DNA of 64,000 nt from an uncultured Clostridia bacterium (GTDB taxonomy: Bacteria > Bacillota > Clostridia > TANB77 > CAG-508): NCBI GenBank assembly GCA_947630235.1, contig CANRGN010000005.1, positions 1-64,000 of the forward strand. Reading direction: 5' to 3'. A program made the position numbers and the translations under genes. Positions 27,979-37,587 of the stretch are shown here, piece by piece; position 1 is the stretch's first letter; every line of letters begins with the position of its first letter. The notes under the pieces are model-generated. The model was not told where the DNA came from. It saw nothing but the letters and a program-made list of their open reading frames with translations, and searched no databases.

Positions 27979-28152
27979 TTATAATAAATTTAAAAACTTA
28001 TTAAAAATCTCATTGTGTTTTTCTTCTAATTGGCTAATATAAGTTGAAAGACTAACATCTTTTAACATATTAGCTGTATCTTTGCAACATGATTTCATAA
28101 AATTTTCATGTCCTAAAGCATCTTCAATATATAAAAGTTCTTTATTTGTCAT
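27979..28152 (-). CDS. Small coat-F-like protein
   Basis: A 57-residue open frame with GGTGGTG 5 nt before the ATG. It begins MTNKELLYIEDALGHE, typical of the N-terminus of coat F proteins, and contains FMKSCCKDTANML. It is directly upstream of the CotF-like gene, which makes a two-gene coat operon. Confidence 0.7.
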   Translation of the reverse strand: MTNKELLYIEDALGHENFMKSCCKDTANMLKDVSLSTYISQLEEKHNEIFNKFLNLL

Positions 28153-28291
28153 AATATCACCACCTAAAAATATTATTACCTACTCAAAAATATTTTATGC
28201 AAAATGTTTTATCATTTATTTAAACAATTTGAAATTTATATTATTTTATGGTATTATTATGAATGTAATTTAGAGAAAGGATTGTTTATTA

Positions 28292-28825
28292 ATGATTACA
28301 TATAAACAAAAAAAGAAATTTTTAGAATATGCAAAAAAAATTTCAAGACAACATATTGTATCTTGGAATGAACTTCCTGAAGTTGATTTATATATGGATC
28401 AAGTATTAATATATATTGAATCTCATATGAAAGATTTTGTATCTAAAGATACTAAATTTATTACAAAATCAATGGTTAATAATTATGTTAAACAAAATAT
28501 AATGCCTGCACCTGTAAATAAAAAATATGCTAAAAAGCACCTTGCTTATCTAATTATGATATGTATTTTAAAACAAATTTTGCCACTACCAGATGTTAAA
28601 AAACTTATTGATCAAAAATTAGAAAAGAGTTCTATAGAAGATACTTTTAATACTTTTGGAAAATCATATAATAAAGCAGTATCATCAATAGTAGGTTTAG
28701 CTAAACAATCATATAGAAATTCTGACTTTCTTGAATTAGAAGATTTCAACTTTTTTATGACAATAGGAGCTAACTCTGCAAAACTTATTATAGAAGAATT
28801 ATTACTTGAAAATGAAAAAAAATAG
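28292..28825 (+). CDS. DUF1836 protein (MerR-like helix-turn-helix)
   Basis: A 177-residue protein of the DUF1836 family, recognised by TKSMVNNYVKQNIMPAPVNKKYAKKHLAYLIMICILKQ, whose first half resembles a MerR-type DNA-binding helix-turn-helix. Probably a transcriptional regulator; target unknown. It ends in a terminator facing the GNAT gene. Confidence 0.8.
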   Translation: MITYKQKKKFLEYAKKISRQHIVSWNELPEVDLYMDQVLIYIESHMKDFVSKDTKFITKSMVNNYVKQNIMPAPVNKKYAKKHLAYLIMICILKQILPLPDVKKLIDQKLEKSSIEDTFNTFGKSYNKAVSSIVGLAKQSYRNSDFLELEDFNFFMTIGANSAKLIIEELLLENEKK

Positions 28826-28826
28826 A

Positions 28827-28858
28827 AAATGGCGAAACACTATTTTCTATTTTTTTAT
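28827..28858. terminator. Bidirectional terminator
   Basis: AAAATAGAAAATgg / acTATTTTCTATTTTT between convergent genes. Confidence 0.75.
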
Positions 28859-28860
28859 TT

Positions 28861-29697
28861 TTAAAATTTTATAACACTTTCTTCTAGTATTATTTGAAAA
28901 CCTAAACTTTCATATAGATTTCTATTTTTTAAATTATTCGTATTTGAATATAAAACAATAACATCTTTATTTTCAGATAAAATTTTTTCTACAACTTTGT
29001 AAATACATAATCTTGCATAACCTTTTCTTCTTTTATTTATTGGCGTATATATAGCACCTATTGCATAACCATTTTTTAATGTTCTAGATGTAACTGCTTG
29101 GCTTAAAATTTCTCCATTTTCATCAATTAAAAAATACAATCCCTTTTCTATATATATTTTAGCTATTTTATATGCATCTTCTTCACTACAATCTTCACCT
29201 AAGGTTTCAGCATGGATATCTAATACAATTTCTTTTTCATATTCCAAATCATCTATAGTTGCTTTTCGAATAATTCCTTCTTTATTGTATTTTTCATTAA
29301 GTTTATTTAATCTCATTAAATAATTTTTTCTACTTGTTTTTACATTTACTTCTTTCTTTTTTACATATAAATCAAAAATAGTTTCTGCAATTCCTTTAGG
29401 TGCTCTAATCTCTTTTAAATCAATATTTCTTAAAACAATCTGATCAACTAAAAACTCACAAACATCTATAGAAATTATATTATTTTCAATATATACGAGC
29501 AATCCTTTTCTCTCTGTTTTGGTAATAACACCAATAAGTTCTATTTTTGAATCATTTTCTATTCTAAATAAAATTTTTTCCTTATCAACTTGTGGAAGAA
29601 TACCTAAAATTATATTATTTATATCCTCTTCTGCTAATAAAATTTCTTCATTTTCCAATAAAAATTCTTCTTCTGTTTTATATTCTTTAAATATCAT
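28861..29697 (-). CDS. GNAT-family acetyltransferase
   Basis: A 278-residue protein. The C-terminal half (about 145-278) is a GNAT domain: AIGAIYTPINKRRKGYARLCIY holds the acetyl-CoA loop (RRKGYA), followed by LYSNTNNLKNRNLYESLGF. The N-terminal half is a family-specific domain without a name I recognise. Substrate unknown. Confidence 0.85.
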   Translation of the reverse strand: MIFKEYKTEEEFLLENEEILLAEEDINNIILGILPQVDKEKILFRIENDSKIELIGVITKTERKGLLVYIENNIISIDVCEFLVDQIVLRNIDLKEIRAPKGIAETIFDLYVKKKEVNVKTSRKNYLMRLNKLNEKYNKEGIIRKATIDDLEYEKEIVLDIHAETLGEDCSEEDAYKIAKIYIEKGLYFLIDENGEILSQAVTSRTLKNGYAIGAIYTPINKRRKGYARLCIYKVVEKILSENKDVIVLYSNTNNLKNRNLYESLGFQIILEESVIKF

Positions 29698-29747
29698 ATT
29701 ACTCTCCTTAATAAAATTTTTTCCATATAAACTATCATTTATACTAA

Positions 29748-29775
29748 AAAAAGCGAATATTTCTATTCGCCTTCT
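29748..29775 (-). terminator. Terminator of sigH
   Basis: GGCGAATAG / CTATTCGC-type stem at the end of sigH with a T-run on the minus strand. Confidence 0.7.
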
Positions 29776-30401
29776 AATTTTGATTTTATTTTAAATGCTT
29801 TTTTTCTTATCCTTTGAATAGCTGTATCTACAGATTTCACTTTTGCTTCAACTGCATTAGCAATATCAACATAAGATCTACCTTGTTTATAATATTTTAA
29901 AACTCTTTTTTCAAAATCACTTAAAGTTTCATCCATCATTTTTTCAACTAAATTAAAATATTCCCTTTTTGTAATTGTTTCTAAAGGATCTTCCATTGTA
30001 TTTACATCTAATACTTCTATTACATCTGAATCTTCAGTTTCATATATAGGAGTATTAAGTGAAAAAGCAGAATTTAATGGAATATTTTTTTGTCTATTAG
30101 CACTTTTTATTAATGTTATAAGTTGTCTTTCAATACACATATTAGCAAAATTTTTAAATGAATTTTGTTTTTCGGTATCATACGATTTTGTAGCTTTATA
30201 CAAGCCAATCATTCCTTCTTGAATAATATCATCTTTTTCAACACCAATTGCAAAAAATTTACTAGCTTTAATATTAACTATATTATTGTATTTTTCTAAT
30301 ATATAATTTAAAGCATTATCATCACCTTTTTGAATTAGTGATATTATTTCATTTTCAGGCATATTAGAATAATCTTTTTCTAATAGAAGATTTTTTTGCA
30401 T
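29763..30401 (-). CDS. sigH: RNA polymerase sigma-H (stage 0 sporulation)
   Basis: A 212-residue sigma-70-family factor of the SigH/Spo0H group. Region 2 contains DIIQEGMIGLYKATKSYD and FKNFANMCIERQLITLIKSANRQK, and region 4 YKQGRSYVDIANAVEAKVKSVDTAIQRIRKKA. It directs early sporulation genes together with Spo0A. RBS GGAGG about 15 nt before a run leading to the ATG at 30401. It is monocistronic with its own terminator. Confidence 0.93.
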   Translation of the reverse strand: MQKNLLLEKDYSNMPENEIISLIQKGDDNALNYILEKYNNIVNIKASKFFAIGVEKDDIIQEGMIGLYKATKSYDTEKQNSFKNFANMCIERQLITLIKSANRQKNIPLNSAFSLNTPIYETEDSDVIEVLDVNTMEDPLETITKREYFNLVEKMMDETLSDFEKRVLKYYKQGRSYVDIANAVEAKVKSVDTAIQRIRKKAFKIKSKLEGE

Positions 30402-30511
30402 TTTATTGAATTATACCTCCTAAGCTGTTTATGAGCTTATTATATTTAGAAAATAAAAATCTGTCAATATTAGTTTTTAATTTTTTAATTCTTATATGCA
30501 AATTTTTTATA

Positions 30512-31099
30512 TCATTTTATTTTCCTTAATTTTATAAAATTTATAATAATTCTAAAAGAAGTTCTAATTCCATATATTATTAAACTATTTGAATATAAAT
30601 CTTTAAGAAAATCTTTTCTATTTATAAAATAATCATATTGTAATATTAATCTTTGCCTTAAAGTATATAATTTTAAAATTTTTAAATCTTTATATTTTAT
30701 TACATTATATCTACTAGTTACTTCACTACAATAATATAATTTACATGCTAAATTTGAAGTTTGACATCCTTTAGAATTTTGTAAAGCGCATAGCCTACAA
30801 CAGCCATTCTTAAAATCACAATTAGGCCTTTGTTGAGAATAACAATGAGAATTATTATTAAATCCACATATATTTTTACCTTTATTATTCTCATCTATTT
30901 TATTACAACAATAATCATATATATATTCTATTCTTTTTTTCCTATTTTTTATATTCAATGCATTTATAATACTATTAAATTCAATATCATCTTTTTTTTC
31001 ATTATTTGGTATAAATTTAGTATTTTTATATAAAAAAGATTTATACCAAAACAATTTTGAGTAAAATTTATCATTATTTTTTACAATTAATTCTTTCAT
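30512..31099 (-). CDS. Cysteine-rich hypothetical protein
   Basis: A 195-residue protein with a central stretch of about ten Cys (CGFNNNSHCYS, CDFKNGCCRLCALQ, GCQTSNLACKLYYC), suggestive of metal or Fe-S binding. The flanks are basic and helical. No family is recognised with confidence. Typical low-GC codon use. Confidence 0.6.
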   Translation of the reverse strand: MKELIVKNNDKFYSKLFWYKSFLYKNTKFIPNNEKKDDIEFNSIINALNIKNRKKRIEYIYDYCCNKIDENNKGKNICGFNNNSHCYSQQRPNCDFKNGCCRLCALQNSKGCQTSNLACKLYYCSEVTSRYNVIKYKDLKILKLYTLRQRLILQYDYFINRKDFLKDLYSNSLIIYGIRTSFRIIINFIKLRKIK

Positions 31100-31123
31100 A
31101 ATAAAATTATAACATAAATAAAA

Positions 31124-31174
31124 AACTATACAATAATTTTGTATAATTTTGTAAAATTATTGTATAGTTTAAAA
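31124..31174. terminator. Perfect long hairpin terminator
   Basis: AAACTATACAATAATTTT and its exact complement around a short loop, between the DUF368 gene and the Cys-rich gene, both on the minus strand. It is probably the terminator of the Cys-rich gene. Confidence 0.7.
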
Positions 31175-31192
31175 AAATTTAATTTTTCTTAA

Positions 31193-32086
31193 TTATTTTT
31201 GATTTTTTTCTATAATACTTTTTAATTTTTCTAATCCAAAAATAAATAATCCACCAATTATAAAAAATATTAAACTAAAAGTATCTATACTTATAGGAGC
31301 TTTAGGAACATTTAAAGTTGTAGGTCCCATTATAATTGCATAAAAAGAACCAATCATTAAACCTACTATACAATAAATTGTTTGAGATCTAAAATTTTTT
31401 AAAGATAATTTTATAAGTTTTATAACTAATAAAATTCCAGCGATAACTCCAAAACCAAATATACATAATGGTAAAAAATATTCAAAATGCATATGTAAAA
31501 ATTCTCTAATTGCTGTAGTTATAGGGAAATATAAACCAAATATCAAAAGTAATGTAGAGCCTGAAATTCCAGGTAAAACCATAGCTGATATTGCCACCAT
31601 TCCAACTACAAAAATATATATACCTAATCCTATGTTTAAATTTGTTATATTAACCCCACTATTTCCACTATTAGATACAGGGTTAAAATAAGTTATTAAA
31701 ACTACAATTGCAATTCCTAATATGGTAAATAGTAAATTAAAGTATTTTCCTTTTAAATTTTCTTTTTCTTCTTTTATAATTATTGGTATAGAAAATAAAA
31801 TAAAACCTATAAACAAAGAACTTACTTGATAAATATGACTTTCAAAAAGCTTAGTAAATATAAGCATAGCCATTATCATACCTATAACCCAACCAATACC
31901 TATTTTAATTAAAAATTTTATTGCTTCTATTTTTTTCTCTTTTTTACAATAAACTAATTCATCTAATGAATTTATAAATTTATCATAAAAACCTAAAATA
32001 AAAGCTATAGTTCCTCCAGATACACCAGGAACACTGTCTGCTAAAGCCATACAAAATCCTCTAATTGCATTTAATAAATATTCCAT
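31193..32086 (-). CDS. DUF368 (PopT-type) undecaprenyl-phosphate translocase
   Basis: A 297-residue polytopic membrane protein with about eight or nine helices. The N-terminus GFCMALADSVPGVSGGTIAFILGFYDKFI and the internal repeat VLPGISGSTLLLIFGLY are the two DUF368 signature re-entrant segments. Members recycle undecaprenyl phosphate across the membrane for cell-wall synthesis. The TagO/WecA-like gene directly upstream uses the same carrier. Confidence 0.9.
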   Translation of the reverse strand: MEYLLNAIRGFCMALADSVPGVSGGTIAFILGFYDKFINSLDELVYCKKEKKIEAIKFLIKIGIGWVIGMIMAMLIFTKLFESHIYQVSSLFIGFILFSIPIIIKEEKENLKGKYFNLLFTILGIAIVVLITYFNPVSNSGNSGVNITNLNIGLGIYIFVVGMVAISAMVLPGISGSTLLLIFGLYFPITTAIREFLHMHFEYFLPLCIFGFGVIAGILLVIKLIKLSLKNFRSQTIYCIVGLMIGSFYAIIMGPTTLNVPKAPISIDTFSLIFFIIGGLFIFGLEKLKSIIEKNQK

Positions 32087-32198
32087 TTTATTATTTCCTT
32101 TCTTTTTACTTAATGAATATAAGTATATTAAAAAATATATATTTTTTCAATACTTAATTAAAAATATGAAAATTTAAAATAAATATGTATAACAAAAA

Positions 32199-32230
32199 GA
32201 GAATTTATTAAAAAATAATAAATTCTCTTC
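32199..32230 (-). terminator. Terminator after the glycosyl-1-phosphate transferase
   Basis: AGAGAATTTATT / AATAAATTCTCT stem just beyond the stop at 32234. Confidence 0.75.
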
Positions 32231-32233
32231 CCT

Positions 32234-33343
32234 TTAATCATCTTTATCTATTTTGGATTCATCATTAGGTTTTGAAAGCATTCTTTGTTTAAAAAATTCT
32301 TTATATCCCATTAAAATTATCATAATCATTATTAATGCAAATGATAAAGCTTTCCAAATTCCACTTTCAATCCAAACTATAGAAAAAATTCCTAGTATTG
32401 CACTCAAACCATATAATATTAATACTGCCTGTTTTTGAGTAAAACCCTTTTTTAACATTCTATGATGTAAATGTCCTGCATCGGGTTCAACAATAGCCTT
32501 TAAAGATTTGCCTTTTTTTAATCTTCTAAATATTGCAAAAATTGTATCAAAAATAGGTAAACCTAAAACTATCATTGGAGCCACAATAACTATTGCTGTA
32601 TATGTTTTAGCAATTCCAAATATTGAAATAATTGATAAACAATAACCAACAAAATTAGAGCCTGTATCACCTATAAAAGTTCTTGCTGGATTAAAATTAT
32701 ATGGTAAAAAACCAACTAAAGCTCCACCTAAAGCTGTAATTAACAAAATTGAAATTATAGGAGAACCATTTAAGGAAAATATTATTAATAATGATAAACA
32801 TGAAATTATTGAAATTCCTGTTGATAATCCATCTAATCCATCTATTAAATTCATGGCATTTGTAATACCAACTATCCAAAAAATTGTAATAAAAATTTCA
32901 AGTACTTTATCACTAGTTATTCCTAAAAATGGAATATTTAAATTTTCTATTCTAATTCCAAACCCAACTGCAATACTAGCTGATATTATTTGAGCAATAA
33001 GTTTTACTACAGCTGGTAATCCTTTTATATCATCAAAAAAGCAAACAACACTTATTATAAATCCGCCTATTGAAAAACCTATTAATTTATTTAAATAGTA
33101 ATCTTTATTTAGGTCTATACTATCTTCTATCGAAAGCACAACTAAAAGATAAAACATCGAAACTATAAAACCTAATAAAACTGCTACTCCTCCAAGCCTA
33201 GGCATTTCAACAACATTTATTCTTCTTTCATCCTTTGGGCTATCAACTGCTCCTAACTTTTTTGCGATTTTTATTGTATATGGTGTTGCCATATATGCTG
33301 TCATAAAAGCTATAGAAAAAGCAATAATTATGTCTCCCCACAT
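32234..33343 (-). CDS. Undecaprenyl-phosphate sugar-1-phosphate transferase (TagO/WecA family)
   Basis: A 369-residue polytopic transferase of the MraY/WecA superfamily with about ten helices. Motifs: CFFDDIKGLP (DD pair), NAMNLIDGLDGLSTG (DGLDG), FIGDTGSNFVGY and AGHLHHRML (HLHHR, family hallmark). It transfers GlcNAc-1-phosphate to undecaprenyl phosphate to start wall polymer synthesis. It lies 11 nt downstream of rpiB. Confidence 0.93.
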   Translation of the reverse strand: MWGDIIIAFSIAFMTAYMATPYTIKIAKKLGAVDSPKDERRINVVEMPRLGGVAVLLGFIVSMFYLLVVLSIEDSIDLNKDYYLNKLIGFSIGGFIISVVCFFDDIKGLPAVVKLIAQIISASIAVGFGIRIENLNIPFLGITSDKVLEIFITIFWIVGITNAMNLIDGLDGLSTGISIISCLSLLIIFSLNGSPIISILLITALGGALVGFLPYNFNPARTFIGDTGSNFVGYCLSIISIFGIAKTYTAIVIVAPMIVLGLPIFDTIFAIFRRLKKGKSLKAIVEPDAGHLHHRMLKKGFTQKQAVLILYGLSAILGIFSIVWIESGIWKALSFALIMIMIILMGYKEFFKQRMLSKPNDESKIDKDD

Positions 33344-33354
33344 TATTATATCAC

Positions 33355-33801
33355 CTACTTCATATTTTCTTTCTCTATTTCTTTAATCATTTCTAATCTT
33401 TGGTTATATCTTCCACCTAAAAATTCTGTTCCAAGCCATATTCTTATTATAGCTATTGCTTTGCTAACAGTTAGTTTTCTTGCAGGCATTGTTAAAATAT
33501 TTATGTTATGATGTTCTTTTGCCATTTTTGCATCATCTTCTTCTGAACATTCTACACTTCTAATACCTTTAAATTTGTTAGCAACCATTGCCATCCCAGC
33601 ACCTGTAGTGCATATTAAGATACCACCTTCACATTCATTATTTTGAACTGATTTTGAAACTTCTTTTGCAAAAATTGGAAAATCTGTTCTTTCATTAGAA
33701 TCAGTTCCATAATCTTTGTATTCAATTCCACATTCATCAAAATATTTTTTGATTTCTTCTTTTAATTTATATCCACCATGGTCTGCACCAATTGCTATCA
33801 T
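33355..33801 (-). CDS. rpiB: Ribose-5-phosphate isomerase B
   Basis: A 148-residue RpiB. MIAIGADHGGYKLKEEI, CTTGAGMAMVANK (phosphate-binding loop with catalytic residues) and HHNINILTMPARKL are diagnostic. It interconverts ribose-5- and ribulose-5-phosphate. RBS AGGAGG. It is transcribed before the TagO/WecA-like gene. Confidence 0.95.
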   Translation of the reverse strand: MIAIGADHGGYKLKEEIKKYFDECGIEYKDYGTDSNERTDFPIFAKEVSKSVQNNECEGGILICTTGAGMAMVANKFKGIRSVECSEEDDAKMAKEHHNINILTMPARKLTVSKAIAIIRIWLGTEFLGGRYNQRLEMIKEIEKENMK

Positions 33802-33913
33802 AAGTACCTCCTAAAACAACTAATATTATTCTTTATTAGAATATATTTTTTTTCTTAGTTTGTCAAGCTTTTTGCACTTTTTAAGCTTTTTTGCACATTT
33901 TTTTAAAAATCTA

Positions 33914-33942
33914 TTGCATTTTGCTATTTATCATGTTAAAAT
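33914..33942 (+). promoter_or_regulatory. rpsT promoter
   Basis: TTGCAT, 17 nt, TAAAAT about 50 nt before rpsT, followed by AAGGAGG. Confidence 0.65.
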
Positions 33943-33990
33943 ATGTAAAGTAAATTTTACTTTATCTAGAAGAAGGAGGTGCTATAAGAA

Positions 33991-34254
33991 ATGCCAAATA
34001 TTAAATCAGCTATAAAAAGAGTTAATGTTATAGAAAAGAAAACATTACAAAATAATATGATAAAATCAGCTTATAAAACAGCTGTTAAAACATTTGAATC
34101 TGCTATAGAAGCAGGTGATAAAGCTAAGGCTGAAGAAACATTTAAAGTTGCTGTTAAAAAAGTAGATCAAGCTTGCACTAAAGGAGTTATAAAAGCCAAT
34201 ACAGCTTCTAGAAAAAAATCAAATTTAGCAAAAAAATTAAATACTTTAAAATAG
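33991..34254 (+). CDS. rpsT: Ribosomal protein S20
   Basis: An 87-residue basic helical protein: MPNIKSAIKRVNVIEKK and the C-terminal KGVIKANTASRKKSNLAKKL are characteristic of S20, which binds 16S rRNA early in 30S assembly. Strong AGAAGGAGG ribosome site. It ends in a terminator shared with coaD. Confidence 0.97.
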   Translation: MPNIKSAIKRVNVIEKKTLQNNMIKSAYKTAVKTFESAIEAGDKAKAEETFKVAVKKVDQACTKGVIKANTASRKKSNLAKKLNTLK

Positions 34255-34266
34255 TATTTCAAATAT

Positions 34267-34294
34267 AAAAAATCTAGCTTTTGCTAGATTTTTT
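34267..34294. terminator. Bidirectional terminator rpsT / coaD
   Basis: AAAAATCTAGC / GCTAGATTTTT between convergent genes. Confidence 0.85.
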
Positions 34295-34300
34295 TGTTTA

Positions 34301-34783
34301 TTAATTATTTTTTATTTCTTCTAATAATAAATCTAAAATAGGTTTTGGAACATAAGAAGATATATCTTTTCCATAAGTTAATAGTTCAGTTACCATACTT
34401 GAACTTGTTGAACCATGTCTACCTGCTCTAATATAAATAGTGTCTAATTTTGATGTTTCTTCATTGATTGCAGAAATATTTTCTTCATATTGATAATCCA
34501 TACCATTTCTTAAACCTCTTATTAAATAAGTAGTACCATATTCTAATGCAACATCTGCAGTAAAACTATCATATATTATTACAGATACATTATCTAATTT
34601 ATTTTCTATTAAAACTTTTTCAATAGCTTCTTTCATTTTTTTATTATCAAATCTTCTTTTCTTAAATGAATTTTCACCTATAGCAATAATAACTTTATCA
34701 AATAATTTTGAGGAAGTTTTTACTACATGTAAATGACCATTGGTAAATGGATCAAAGCTTCCTGCATAAAATCCAATATTCAT
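34301..34783 (-). CDS. coaD: Phosphopantetheine adenylyltransferase
   Basis: About 160 residues. FYAGSFDPFTNGHLHVVK holds the TxGH-type nucleotidyltransferase motif (TNGH); YLIRGLRNGMDYQYE and STSSSMVTELL complete the active site. Penultimate step of coenzyme A synthesis. The ATG at 34783 (MNIGFYAG) is preferred over 34801 because AAAGGA lies 8 nt before it. Confidence 0.95.
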   Translation of the reverse strand: MNIGFYAGSFDPFTNGHLHVVKTSSKLFDKVIIAIGENSFKKRRFDNKKMKEAIEKVLIENKLDNVSVIIYDSFTADVALEYGTTYLIRGLRNGMDYQYEENISAINEETSKLDTIYIRAGRHGSTSSSMVTELLTYGKDISSYVPKPILDLLLEEIKNN

Positions 34784-34965
34784 ATTTAAAATTCCTTTCA
34801 AAAAATTACATTATTATTATACCACGAAATATAAAAAAAATATAGTTAAAATAAGGAATTTATTAACTAATACGTATATTTTAGTTTTTTCTTATCAAAA
34901 TAAAAGAAAAATAGTGAATATTTTACATTTTTTTCTATAAAAAGACTAAAATTTCAAAAAAAATA

Positions 34966-34994
34966 TTGACTTTAATAAACTTATTTGATACATT
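34966..34994 (+). promoter_or_regulatory. hup promoter
   Basis: TTGACT, 17-nt spacer, TACATT, 45 nt before hup. Confidence 0.6.
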
Positions 34995-35038
34995 GTTTTC
35001 AATACAAAAGATAGCAAACTTTGAAGGGAGGAAAAAAA

Positions 35039-35314
35039 ATGAATAAAGGAGAATTAGTTAAAGCAATTGCTACAAAAACAGGTCTTTCTCAAAAAGATAC
35101 TGAAACAACTTTAAATTCTTTTGTAGATGTAGTTTCTGATGAACTTGCAAAAAATGAAAAAGTTCAATTAATAGGTTTTGGAACATTTGAAACAAGAGAA
35201 AGAGCTGCTCGTACAGGAAGAAATCCACAAACAGGTAAAGAAATTAAAATAGCAGCATCTACAGTTCCTGCATTTAAAGCTGGAAAAGCATTAAAAGATA
35301 AAGTTAATAAATAA
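35039..35314 (+). CDS. hup: HU-family DNA-binding protein
   Basis: A 91-residue nucleoid protein: [41 protein letters not shown] (DNA-binding arm) and [15 protein letters not shown]. The start at 35039 follows GGGAGG. An in-frame TTG at 35021 would add six residues made from the ribosome site itself and is rejected. Confidence 0.97.
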   Translation: MNKGELVKAIATKTGLSQKDTETTLNSFVDVVSDELAKNEKVQLIGFGTFETRERAARTGRNPQTGKEIKIAASTVPAFKAGKALKDKVNK

Positions 35315-35321
35315 ATTATTT

Positions 35322-35358
35322 TAAAAAAGGAATTACAATTCAGTAATTCCTTTTTTAT
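35322..35358. terminator. Bidirectional terminator hup / cotJC
   Basis: AAAAAAGGAATTAC / GTAATTCCTTTTTT between convergent genes. Confidence 0.85.
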
Positions 35359-35359
35359 T

Positions 35360-35809
35360 TTATTGTCTACAACCACCAGAATTATTTCCCATAACTCCAG
35401 CTATATTATTCATATACCATTTCTTTTGAGCAAGTTTTTCCTGAACACCATTTAAAGCTTCACCAAATCTTTGGAAATGAACTACTTCTCTTTCTCTTAA
35501 ATATTTTAAAACATCTACTACATCTTTATCTTCTTTACATAAATCAATAAGTTTTTCATAAGTTGCTCTTGCTTTTTGCTCTGCTGCTAAATCTTCTGTT
35601 AAATCTGCTACTGGATCACCTTTTACTGCTATGGCATTTGCATTCCATGGATATCCAGCTGCTGCTTGAGGATATACTCCAACACCATGATCTGTATAAT
35701 ATGCTTCAAGTCCTGCTTCTTTTATTTCTTCAATACTTGAATTTCTAGTTAATTGATGAACTAAAGTTCCTACCATTTCTAAGTGTGCTAATTCGTTTGA
35801 ACCAAAACC
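35360..35809 (-). pseudogene. cotJC: cotJC 3' part (split by an excisable element)
   Basis: Encodes residues 66-208 of CotJC: ELAHLEMVGTLVHQLT, the DHGVGVYPQAAAGYPW motif, DLTEDLAAEQKARATYE and REREVVHFQRFGEAL, all typical of the manganese-catalase-like spore coat protein CotJC. There is no start codon or ribosome site, and a stop lies just upstream at 35810. The missing N-terminal part is at 41621-41818. Joining at the GAAT shared by the two ends gives D-I-G-T-E-E-L-A-H-L-E-M, a seamless CotJC. The gene is therefore probably not dead but interrupted, to be restored by excision in the mother cell, as with sigK/skin in Bacillus subtilis. Confidence 0.9.
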
Positions 35810-35814
35810 TTATC
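35785..35814 (-). other. Element-chromosome junction in cotJC (C-terminal side)
   Basis: The core ATTC (35791-35794, plus strand) is followed inside the element by the arm CCAAAACCTTATC (35802-35814). Its imperfect inverted partner GATAACATTTTGG lies at the other junction (41605-41617). Confidence 0.75.
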
Positions 35815-35952
35815 AAAAAAATTATTTGGAACTATTTTTAGACAAAATCTAATGGCTAGTTCCAAGCCAAATGTAATATAGGATATTCGTTTATAGAATT
35901 TTCATTCTATGGGCTCAGTTTATAACTTGTCCTATAATTTCCTATAGATAAA

Positions 35953-37549
35953 TTATCCTATATTAGGATAAATATCTAACTCAAAATTTGTAGGATCTGA
36001 ATCTTTTTTTATTGCTTTTTCAGTTTTAAGATATTCTACTCTTTTTACAATTGTTTTTAGTAGATTATTTTTTTCTTCTGCTGTTTGTAAGTTTGGATAT
36101 ATATCAAGTACATTTTCAACTTTTGGAATAAGTGCTTTTTTTCCTTCGTCTTTCTTCTCCTCTATTTCAATTTGCTTTTCAAACTCTTTTATGTTTGCTT
36201 CAATATTAGTAATCGTAGATGAAATAATCTTACATCTCTCTGAAAACATTTCTCTAGTATATGTTCCTTCTTCAAAGAAATCATATACATTTGCTAATTT
36301 TTTATTTTGAACTTCTAATTCTTTTTTCAAATTTGAAATAGATTCTTCATAGTTACTTTTCTTTTTGTTTTTAGCTTCCAATACATAATCATCATAATCA
36401 ATACGATAATCTTTAAGCCAATCTTTTAAAGATGAAATGATTTTTTCCTCAACTATGCATAGCTTTGAACTTATATTGTCGCAATCTTTATTAGGACACA
36501 TAAGAGTTGGTTCCCAACCTTTTGCTTTGTATGGTCTTCTTTGCATTACTTTACCACATTTACTACAATAAACAATTCCGAACCAAAGGATTTTGAACAA
36601 CTTTATTTTTTATAACTGCAGGAGTATGTTTATTTCTTTTTTCTTGAACAATATTCCAAGTTTCCATATCAATAATTGGCTCATGTAATCCATCACACAA
36701 TGTATAGTTTTCATTCCTAGGTCTTGTATTAACTATTTTTCCATTCTTATACTCTTTTATTGTTTTTCTTGAATCCCATCTGATTTTTCCTATATATATT
36801 GGATTACCTAATATGTCTTTGACGGCTGAAATAGTCCATTCTTTTGCTTTTCTAGGCTTAAATCCAGCTAAATTTAATTGTCTTACCACTTCGTTTATTG
36901 CAATTTCATTATAAGCATATAACCCAAACATCTTCTCAACAACTGGAGCTTCATCATTTCTAGCTAAAGTATAACCTTTATCTTTTACTAACTTTACTCT
37001 GTCATATCCAAAAGGAGCAACACTTCCTACATATTTTCCCTCTTTTACTGATGATACTCTACCTCTTTGTAATCTCCTATTTATCGTCTTATATTCACGT
37101 CTAGACATAAATAAGCCAAACTCAAAATATTCTTCGTCGAATTCATCATTTGGATCATAAATTTTAATTGGTGTAATAATCTTAGTATTAGAAAATTTAA
37201 AGCTCTTTGCTACTCGTCCTTGATCCATTGTATCACCACGAGCAAGCCTTTCTACTTCAACAACTAAAACACCTTTCCATCTACCAGATTCAACATCTCT
37301 TAATAGCTCTTGAACAACTGGTCTTGCCTCAATACTTTCTCCACTTACAATTTCACGATAAATTTTACCAATAGAAAAGCCATATCTTCTAGCCAACTCA
37401 ATTAACATTTTTTCATGTCTTGCAAGAGTTTCACCTTCTCCTCTTTCTTCTGCTTCTAAATCGGCTCTAGATTTTCTTAAATATAACGAATATTGACCAT
37501 TAGTAACGTCCTGGGCAACATCATTGGAATATCCAATATTGTATATTAT
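35953..37549 (-). CDS. Large serine recombinase of the cotJC element, frame completed at CGGA
   Basis: About 532 residues. The resolvase domain contains LYLRKSRADLE with the catalytic Ser, then VLVVEVERLARGD; the recombinase domain begins GKYVGSVAPFGYDRV; the zinc ribbon is YCSKCGKVMQ...MCPNKDC; a coiled coil and C-terminal tail follow. In triplets the frame ends at 36563. Reading CGGA at 36580-36577 as Gly gives NPLV-G-IVYCSKCGK, exactly the family's NPLxGxxYCxxCG, and continues to 35953. The open frame reaches back to 37549, where the first codons are ATA-ATA, 7-8 nt after GGAGGG; there is no ATG/GTG/TTG before the catalytic Ser, the first in-frame ATG being 37408. The start may be ATA, or mutated. 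It would catalyse excision/integration of the element. Confidence 0.8.
36577..36580 (-). other. Quadruplet CGGA site in the serine recombinase
   Basis: Context GTT-CGGA-ATT. Four-base reading as Gly joins the recombinase domain to the zinc ribbon within the conserved NPLVGIVYC. Confidence 0.78.
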
Positions 37550-37587
37550 TCAAGTGCCCTCCTCTCTCTATTTATTGCTTTTCTATC

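Noticed and set aside
37551-37553. TTG start codon for the serine recombinase
   Set aside because: It lies only 3-4 nt from GGAGG and its frame ends in TGA ten codons later; the recombinase frame is different.
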